64,000 nucleotides of DNA, from positions 83,127 through 147,126 of the forward strand of contig NZ_CACSJJ010000015.1 of assembly GCF_902706295.1 (NCBI RefSeq). The letters are read 5' to 3'. Each line of letters begins with the position of its first letter. Positions within the stretch are counted from its first letter, which is position 1. The translations under genes and the position numbers were made by a program. The stretch comes from Arthrobacter sp. 18067. Lineage in GTDB: Bacteria; Actinomycetota; Actinomycetes; Actinomycetales; Micrococcaceae. Below, one piece after another: positions 57,561 through 64,000 of the stretch. Under the pieces are notes generated by a model that had not been told where the DNA came from, made no database searches, and saw nothing but the letters and a program-made list of their open reading frames with translations.

Positions 57561-58910
57561 CTAAACGTTGCCGCGGCGGAGCAGCTTGCCGCCGGGGTTC
57601 TGGCCGTCGATCGCGGTGCCGCGCAGGTACGTCTTGCGGACGACGCCGGCAAGCGGACGGCCGTCGTACGGCGTGATCGGGTTCTTGTGCTTGAGCTTGG
57701 TGACGTCCACAACGAAGGCTTCGTCCGGGGCGAAGATGGAGAAGTCGGCGTCGTAACCCAGGGCGAGCTGACCCTTGTTGTGCAGGCGGGCCAGGGCGGC
57801 GGGCTTTTCGGCCATCCAGGAAACAACCTGCTCCAGCGGGATGCCGCGGTGGCGGGCTTCGGTCCAGATCAGCGACAGGCCCAGTTGCAGGGAGGAAACG
57901 CCGCCCCAGGCCACTGCGAAGTCACCGTTCTCCAGGTCCTTCAAATCCAGTGTGGAGGGGGAGTGGTCCGAGACGATGCAGTCGATGGTGCCGTCCTGCA
58001 GGCCCTTCCAGAGGAGCTCGCGGTTGGAGGCCTCACGGATGGGCGGGCAGCACTTGTACGCCGTGGCGCCGTCGGGGATTTCCTCGGCCATGAGCGTCAG
58101 GTAGTGCGGGCACGTCTCAACGGTGAGGTTGACGCCGTCGCGCTTTGCCGAGGCGATCATCGGCAGTGCGTCGGAGGAAGAGAGGTGCAGGATGTGGGCG
58201 CGGGCGCCGGTCCAGCGGGCGCGCTCGATGACCTCGGCGATGGCCTTGTTCTCGGCGCCGCGGGGGCGGGAAGCGAGGAAGGTTTCGTAGTGGTCGCCGC
58301 CGGGGTGGGGTGCGCGGTCGATCGCGTGGGAGTCCTCGGCGTGGACGATCATGAGGGAGTCGAAGGACTTGAGCTCAGCCATGTCCTCTTCCATCTCATC
58401 TGCATCGAGGTGCGGGAACTCGTCCACGCCGGAGTGCAGGAGGAAACACTTGAAGCCGAAAACGCCTTCGTCGTGCAGCGGGCGGAGGTCGCTCTTGTTG
58501 CCCGGGATGGCACCGCCCCAGAATCCGACGTCCACGAACGCCTGGTCCTTGGCTACGACGCGCTTCTGCTCCAGACCGTCCACGCTGGTGGTGGGCGGGA
58601 TGCTGTTCAGCGGCATGTCGATGATGGTAGTTACGCCACCGGCAGCTGCGGCACGGGTGGCGGAGGCAAAGCCTTCCCACTCGGTGCGGCCGGGCTCGTT
58701 GACGTGGACGTGGGTGTCCACCAGGCCGGGGATGAGGGTTTCGTCGTCTGCGAGTTCGATGACCTCGTTGCCCGTCAGGCCGTTGCCCAGGGGTTCGATG
58801 GCGACGATGATGCCATCGCGGATGCCAACTTCGCGGGCTGCGAGGCCTGCGGTGGTCAGGATGCGCTGGCCCCGGATAACGAGGTCATAGGCGCCGATTG
58901 CTTCAGACAT
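57561..58910 (-). CDS. allB: allantoinase
   Basis: 449 residues. GLVDTHVHVNEPGRTEWEGF (HxH ligands), FKCFLLHSGV (carboxylated Lys position), HAEDS, HLSSSDALP and SDHSPS (metal Asp) are the cyclic amidohydrolase motifs with the allantoinase GRTEWEG..pattern. Opens allantoin to allantoate. Start overlaps the end of the glycerate kinase gene by eight bases. Confidence 0.93.
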   Translation of the reverse strand: MSEAIGAYDLVIRGQRILTTAGLAAREVGIRDGIIVAIEPLGNGLTGNEVIELADDETLIPGLVDTHVHVNEPGRTEWEGFASATRAAAAGGVTTIIDMPLNSIPPTTSVDGLEQKRVVAKDQAFVDVGFWGGAIPGNKSDLRPLHDEGVFGFKCFLLHSGVDEFPHLDADEMEEDMAELKSFDSLMIVHAEDSHAIDRAPHPGGDHYETFLASRPRGAENKAIAEVIERARWTGARAHILHLSSSDALPMIASAKRDGVNLTVETCPHYLTLMAEEIPDGATAYKCCPPIREASNRELLWKGLQDGTIDCIVSDHSPSTLDLKDLENGDFAVAWGGVSSLQLGLSLIWTEARHRGIPLEQVVSWMAEKPAALARLHNKGQLALGYDADFSIFAPDEAFVVDVTKLKHKNPITPYDGRPLAGVVRKTYLRGTAIDGQNPGGKLLRRGNV

Positions 58911-60087
58911 TGAGGTACTCCTTGTTTTCGGTCCGTTCCGCCAGGTACACGCCTATGTGCTTACCTAATTGTTCAAGCAACGGACCTGCTTCAGCGATAC
59001 ATTTTTGGACATCTTTTTCCAGATCGGTCAGTGCGTGGACCGTGTGGAAGCCGGCGTCGTTTAGTTGTTCCCGGCTCAGGGTACTCCGGCCGCAGACTGC
59101 GATCACGGGAACCCCGTTCCTCTGTGCTGCGCGGGAGACTCCCATGGGAGTCTTGCCGAGCAGGCTTTGCTCGTCCAGGCTGCCTTCTCCGGTGATCACC
59201 AGATCGGCGCCCTTCAGGCGTTCTTCCAGCTCAGTGAATTCAAGCACGACGTCGATGCCCGGCCGCCGCTCTGCCTTCAGTGCTGCGATGGCAATGTAGC
59301 CAACGCCGCCTGCTGCTCCAGCGCCTTCTGCCTTGGCTGCGTACTTGGCATGCTGCCCGGTTGTGGCCGCGAGGACGTCCACGAAGTGGCTCAGTGCCGC
59401 ATCGAGGGAGGTGACGTCGTCCGGCGTCGCGCCCTTCTGCGGACCGAAGATGGCTGGGGCTCCGCTGGCCCCCAAGAGGGGATTGTCGACGTCGGACGCC
59501 AACACGAACTCCGTGGCCTCGACGCGGACGTCGAAGTTGGAGAAGTCGATGCTGTCGATATCCGCGAGGGCGGCGCCGCCGCCGGGGAGCTCGTTGCCGT
59601 TATCGTCCAGGAACACGGCGCCGAGGCCCTGCAGGACTCCTGCGCCGGCGTCGGTGTTGGCGCTGCCGCCGACACCCAGGATGATCTTGCGGCAGCCGAG
59701 GTCCAGTGCGGCGCGGATGAGTTCGCCCGTGCCGATGCTGGTTGCGGTTTTGGCCGTCTGGGACGTGGGTCCGTCCGGGAGGAGGGCGAGACCGGAAGCT
59801 GCCGCCATTTCGATGACAGCTTCCTGGTCCCGCACCGCGAAGTCGGCCTTCACCGGCTCGCCCAGCGGGCCGGTGACGGTGGTGGTCCGGCGGGTGAAGC
59901 CGGAGCCGATGGCGGCGTCGATGGTTCCTTCGCCGCCGTCGGCCACCGGAATGCGTGTTGCGTGAAAAGTTGACGCAGTAGCCTTTACCGATTCAAATCC
60001 CGCCAAGAGTCCTGTTGCCAGGTGCTTGGCGACGTCGGGCGCGGACAGCGAGCCCTTGAATTTGTCCGGGGCGATGACAACACGCAT
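58903..60087 (-). CDS. glxK: glycerate kinase
   Basis: 394 residues. APDKFKGSLSAPDVAKHLATG, PVADGGEGTIDA, GVGGSANTDAGAG and VITGEGSLDEQSLLGKTPMGVSR are the GarK/GlxK motifs. Phosphorylates glycerate to 2-phosphoglycerate (class II glycerate kinase), the exit of the glyoxylate route to glycolysis. AAGGAGG before the ATG. Confidence 0.93.
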   Translation of the reverse strand: MRVVIAPDKFKGSLSAPDVAKHLATGLLAGFESVKATASTFHATRIPVADGGEGTIDAAIGSGFTRRTTTVTGPLGEPVKADFAVRDQEAVIEMAAASGLALLPDGPTSQTAKTATSIGTGELIRAALDLGCRKIILGVGGSANTDAGAGVLQGLGAVFLDDNGNELPGGGAALADIDSIDFSNFDVRVEATEFVLASDVDNPLLGASGAPAIFGPQKGATPDDVTSLDAALSHFVDVLAATTGQHAKYAAKAEGAGAAGGVGYIAIAALKAERRPGIDVVLEFTELEERLKGADLVITGEGSLDEQSLLGKTPMGVSRAAQRNGVPVIAVCGRSTLSREQLNDAGFHTVHALTDLEKDVQKCIAEAGPLLEQLGKHIGVYLAERTENKEYLNV

Positions 60088-60111
60088 TCCGGTGCCTCCT
60101 TACTGTTTCTC

Positions 60112-61887
<1,776 letters not shown>

Positions 61888-61947
61888 GGTGTACTCCTTG
61901 TTTTTTGCCCTTTCGGGCGAAGTCTGTGGTGTTTTTGGGTGTGGTGA

Positions 61948-61984
61948 GGGAGCCGCCGTCGTTTATGCACGACGGCGGGTTCCC
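61948..61984 (-). promoter_or_regulatory. intercistronic hairpin between glxR and gcl
   Basis: A stem of about 14 pairs (arms 61948-61962 and 61969-61984, one bulge) with a six-base loop, in the 146-base gap between glxR and gcl. No T run. Could set RNA stability or partial termination within the operon. Confidence 0.45.
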
Positions 61985-62033
61985 TGCTGTGTTGCTTGTT
62001 CCGCGCTGTTTGTTCCGGCTCCGCCGGAGCAGC

Positions 62034-62912
62034 TTACTTCCGGCCGCTGAGCTGGAGGACCTGCTTGAAGAGGCCCGAGTGGTCGAGGCCGCCGTCGCCC
62101 TGGTTGACGGTTGCGGCGACGAGCTGGGCGACGACTGCGCCGAGCGGGACAGCGACGTTGGCTTCGCGGGCTGCGGAGGTGACGATGCCGAGGTCCTTGT
62201 GGTGGAGGGCCAGGCGGAAGCCGGGGTCGAAGTTGCGGTCGAGCATCTTCTGACCCTTCTGCTCGAGGACCTTGGAGCCGGCCAAGCCGCCGCCGAGGAC
62301 CTTCAGTGCTGCGTCGGTGTCTACGCCGTAGGCCTCGAGGAAGGCGATGGCCTCGCCGAGGACCTGGATGTTGACGGCTACGATCAGCTGGTTTGCAGCC
62401 TTGACGGTCTGGCCTGAGCCGGACGGGCCGACGTGGACGATGGTCTTGCCCACTGCGTTGAGGACATCCTGTGCTGCCTCGAAGTCTGCAGCTTCGCCGC
62501 CGACCATGATGGACAGGACGGCGTCGATGGCGCCCTGCTCACCACCGGACACGGGAGCGTCGAGCGGGCGGATGCCGGCCGCTACTGCGTCGTCGGAGAG
62601 GCGCTTGGCGACGTCCGGGCGGATGCTGGAGGCGTCGATCCAGATGCTGCCCTTCTTCGCGTTGGCGAAGACGCCATCCTTGCCGCTGACTACGCCCTCA
62701 ACATCGGGGGAGTCCGGGACCATGGTGATGACGACGTCGGCGTCCTTGACTGCGTCCGCGATGCTGGTGGCACCCTGGCCGCCCTCGGAGACGAGCTTGT
62801 CGATCTTGTCCTGGCTGCGGTTGAAACCGGTGACCGTGTGGCCGGCCTTGACGAGGTTGATGGCCATGGGGAGGCCCATGATTCCGAGTCCGATGACTGC
62901 AACGTTGCTCAT
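62034..62912 (-). CDS. glxR: 2-hydroxy-3-oxopropionate reductase
   Basis: 292 residues. Rossmann motif VIGLGIMGLPMAINLVKAGH, substrate motif DAPVSGGEQGA, catalytic Lys in GSGQTVKAANQLIV. Reduces tartronate semialdehyde to glycerate with NAD(P)H. Start is the ATG after AGAAAGAGAA; a longer open frame upstream crosses the repeat. Confidence 0.94.
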   Translation of the reverse strand: MSNVAVIGLGIMGLPMAINLVKAGHTVTGFNRSQDKIDKLVSEGGQGATSIADAVKDADVVITMVPDSPDVEGVVSGKDGVFANAKKGSIWIDASSIRPDVAKRLSDDAVAAGIRPLDAPVSGGEQGAIDAVLSIMVGGEAADFEAAQDVLNAVGKTIVHVGPSGSGQTVKAANQLIVAVNIQVLGEAIAFLEAYGVDTDAALKVLGGGLAGSKVLEQKGQKMLDRNFDPGFRLALHHKDLGIVTSAAREANVAVPLGAVVAQLVAATVNQGDGGLDHSGLFKQVLQLSGRK

Positions 62913-62979
62913 TGTGGTTCTCTTTCTGGGGAAGTCTGTATGTGTCTGGAGTCCGGGTGTTTTAACCCGGGTGTGCTTA

Positions 62980-63045
62980 CCCAACTAGGTGACAGTAAGT
63001 GTCGTACTGAGTGCTCAGTGGAGCGTTTGCTGTTACCTAGTTGGG
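62980..63045. repeat. intergenic palindrome, CCCAA/TTGGG family, copy 3
   Basis: Imperfect 32-bp arms (62980-63011 and 63014-63045), 24 of 32 positions matching, outermost CCCAACTAGGT / ACCTAGTTGGG perfect; most mismatches are transitions, so G-U pairing keeps an RNA stem. Between hyi and glxR; the hyi stop codon lies in a further CCAACTAGG copy 10 bases away. Confidence 0.85.
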
Positions 63046-63055
63046 GCTGCGTTGC

Positions 63056-63859
63056 CTAGTTGGCGTTGGCGCGCTGGCGGATGGCCCAGCTGAAGGCCGA
63101 TTCCTGCGGTTCCTTGTACTCGAGGCCGATGTAGCCGTCGTAGCCGAGTTCGCGGCTGCGGGCGATCCATTCGCCGAGGGGGAGGGTGCCGGTTCCGGGG
63201 GCGCCGCGGCCGGGGTTGTCGGCGATCTGGATGTGGCCGAAGTCCTTGGCATGGTTCTCGATGACGGATTCGACGTCGTCGCCGTTGACTGCCAGGTGGT
63301 AGAAGTCGGCGAGGAGCTTGATGTTCTGTGCACCGGATTCTGCCTTGACGCGGGCGATGACCTTGAGTGCGTCTTCGGCGGTGAGGAGCGGGTACTTGGG
63401 TGCGCCGCTGACCGGTTCGAGGAGGACGGTGCCGCCGATGCGGGCGACGCCTTCTGCTGCTGCGGCGAGGTTCTTGGCGGCGAGTTCGTCCTGCTCTTCA
63501 GGGGTGAACTCATCCTGGCGGTTGCCGTAAAGGGCGTTGAAGGCCTTGCAGCCGAGGCGCTCACCGATACCGGCTACGACGTCGATGTTGTCCTTGAACT
63601 CAGAGCAACGTCCCTTCCAGGAAACCAGGCCACGGTCGCCGCCGGGCATGTTGCCTGCGTTGAAGTTCAGGCCCGTGAGCTGAACGCCGGCGTCCTTGAT
63701 GGCTGTTTCAAACTCTGTTACTTGGGCGTCGGTGGGGACGGAGGTTTCGAAGGGCCACCAGAACTCGACGGCGTCAAAACCGGCTGCCTTCGCGGCGGCG
63801 GGGCGCTCGAGCAAGGGCAGCTCCGTCAGGAGGATGGAACAGTTCACTGTGTACGTCAT
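63056..63859 (-). CDS. hyi: hydroxypyruvate isomerase
   Basis: 267 residues, TIM barrel of the xylose-isomerase-like family. NCSILLTELPLLERPAAAKAAGFDAVEFWWPF, LTGLNFNAGNMPGGDRGL, LLEPVSGAPKYPLL, LLADFYHLAVNGDDVE and GLEYKEPQESAF carry the metal Glu/Asp/His ligands. Interconverts hydroxypyruvate and tartronate semialdehyde. First gene of the hyi-glxR-gcl-glxK-allB operon; GGAAGGA lies six bases before the ATG. Confidence 0.92.
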   Translation of the reverse strand: MTYTVNCSILLTELPLLERPAAAKAAGFDAVEFWWPFETSVPTDAQVTEFETAIKDAGVQLTGLNFNAGNMPGGDRGLVSWKGRCSEFKDNIDVVAGIGERLGCKAFNALYGNRQDEFTPEEQDELAAKNLAAAAEGVARIGGTVLLEPVSGAPKYPLLTAEDALKVIARVKAESGAQNIKLLADFYHLAVNGDDVESVIENHAKDFGHIQIADNPGRGAPGTGTLPLGEWIARSRELGYDGYIGLEYKEPQESAFSWAIRQRANAN

Positions 63860-63932
63860 CGTAGGTCCTTCCGAGGAGGGGCTTGGATCTATCTTCCCTA
63901 GCTTGGCTGCTGCCTTGTTGCCTGGCCTCAGT

Positions 63933-63997
63933 TTCCGCTTTGTGGAATTTAGATTCTGCTTTATGAAAAGTTTAGAGAAGGTGGGGGTGGGAGTCAA
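63933..63997 (-). promoter_or_regulatory. promoter and operator of the glyoxylate/allantoin operon
   Basis: Minus-strand -35 TTGACT (63997-63992), 17-base spacer, -10 TAAACT (63974-63969), a near-consensus promoter. Operator TTCCGCTTTGTGGAA (63933-63947) lies about 15-30 bases downstream of the predicted start, where a bound repressor would block transcription. It shares TTCCGC-N4-TGGAA with the uraD promoter. Confidence 0.75.
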
Positions 63998-64000
63998 GGG

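Noticed and set aside
57551..57826. N-terminal extension of the winged-helix regulator
   Set aside because: It runs antisense-free but out of frame over the end of allB with proline/serine-rich nonsense composition; the ATG 10 bases after allB is more natural.
61948..61984. Rho-independent terminator between glxR and gcl
   Set aside because: The stem has no following T run and the operon genes downstream are functionally linked, so full termination is unlikely; reported as a hairpin of unknown role.

Overview
The window looks like chromosome of a high-GC actinobacterium of the Micrococcaceae, closest in feel to Arthrobacter/Paenarthrobacter. The evidence is a GC-rich coding bias, actinobacterial marker families (septum-formation protein, DUF3073, RskA-type anti-sigma factor, SoxR with a CCTCAA operator, HspR-type operator before clpB, WXG100 protein), and many genes whose -10 box lies only 6-8 bases before the start codon, the signature of leaderless mRNAs. 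No rRNA, tRNA, insertion sequence, prophage or CRISPR array was seen. Genus assignment is inference; no search was run.

Layout. 0-5.4 kb: tail of an ABC ATPase gene, small proteins, an ECF sigma/anti-sigma pair with a divergent lipoprotein, SRPBCC and membrane proteins, trmB. 5.4-16 kb: transporters, an M20 amidohydrolase/MHS transporter pair with a divergent Lrp regulator, a methyltransferase, a secreted beta-propeller gene broken by an amber codon, and a soxR/MFS pair. 16-28.6 kb: DEAD-box helicase with a structured leader, metallo-hydrolase, aldo/keto reductase, paired SMR exporters, HutD-like protein, stand-alone trpF, sialidase, ComB-like phosphatase, DUF4031-HD fusion, FAD oxidoreductase. 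28.8-32 kb: molybdate uptake operon led by an HTH-Mop regulator. 32.6-41.6 kb: clpB, septum-formation protein, DUF3073, amidohydrolase plus AAHS transporter, two VOC proteins. 41.7-49.8 kb: purF-purM, uraD-uraH, PAP2 phosphatase, HxlR regulator with divergent MFS, class V aminotransferase.

50-56 kb is the most unusual part. First comes a lipoprotein / WXG100-calpain-protease / small-protein module, probably a type VII-secreted protease system. Next to it is a four-gene partner-switching module (receiver-PP2C phosphatase, STAS antagonist, RsbW-like kinase) wrapped around a BcsA-like glycosyltransferase. 56.2-64 kb: peroxiredoxin, winged-helix regulator, then allB-glxK-gcl-glxR-hyi. Together with uraD-uraH these take 5-hydroxyisourate through allantoin, allantoate and glyoxylate to phosphoglycerate. 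A matching 15-bp operator, TTCCGC-N4-TGGAA, sits just downstream of both promoters and ties the two purine-catabolism loci together.

Two dispersed intergenic repeat families stand out. One is four arrays with an exact 32-bp period carrying a CTCTCTCACC core (about 22, 49.9, 52.1 and 56.2 kb). The other is three long palindromes bounded by CCCAA/TTGGG (7.3, 45.0 and 63.0 kb). Both begin at or within a few bases of stop codons, so they are gene-3'-end elements of unknown function.
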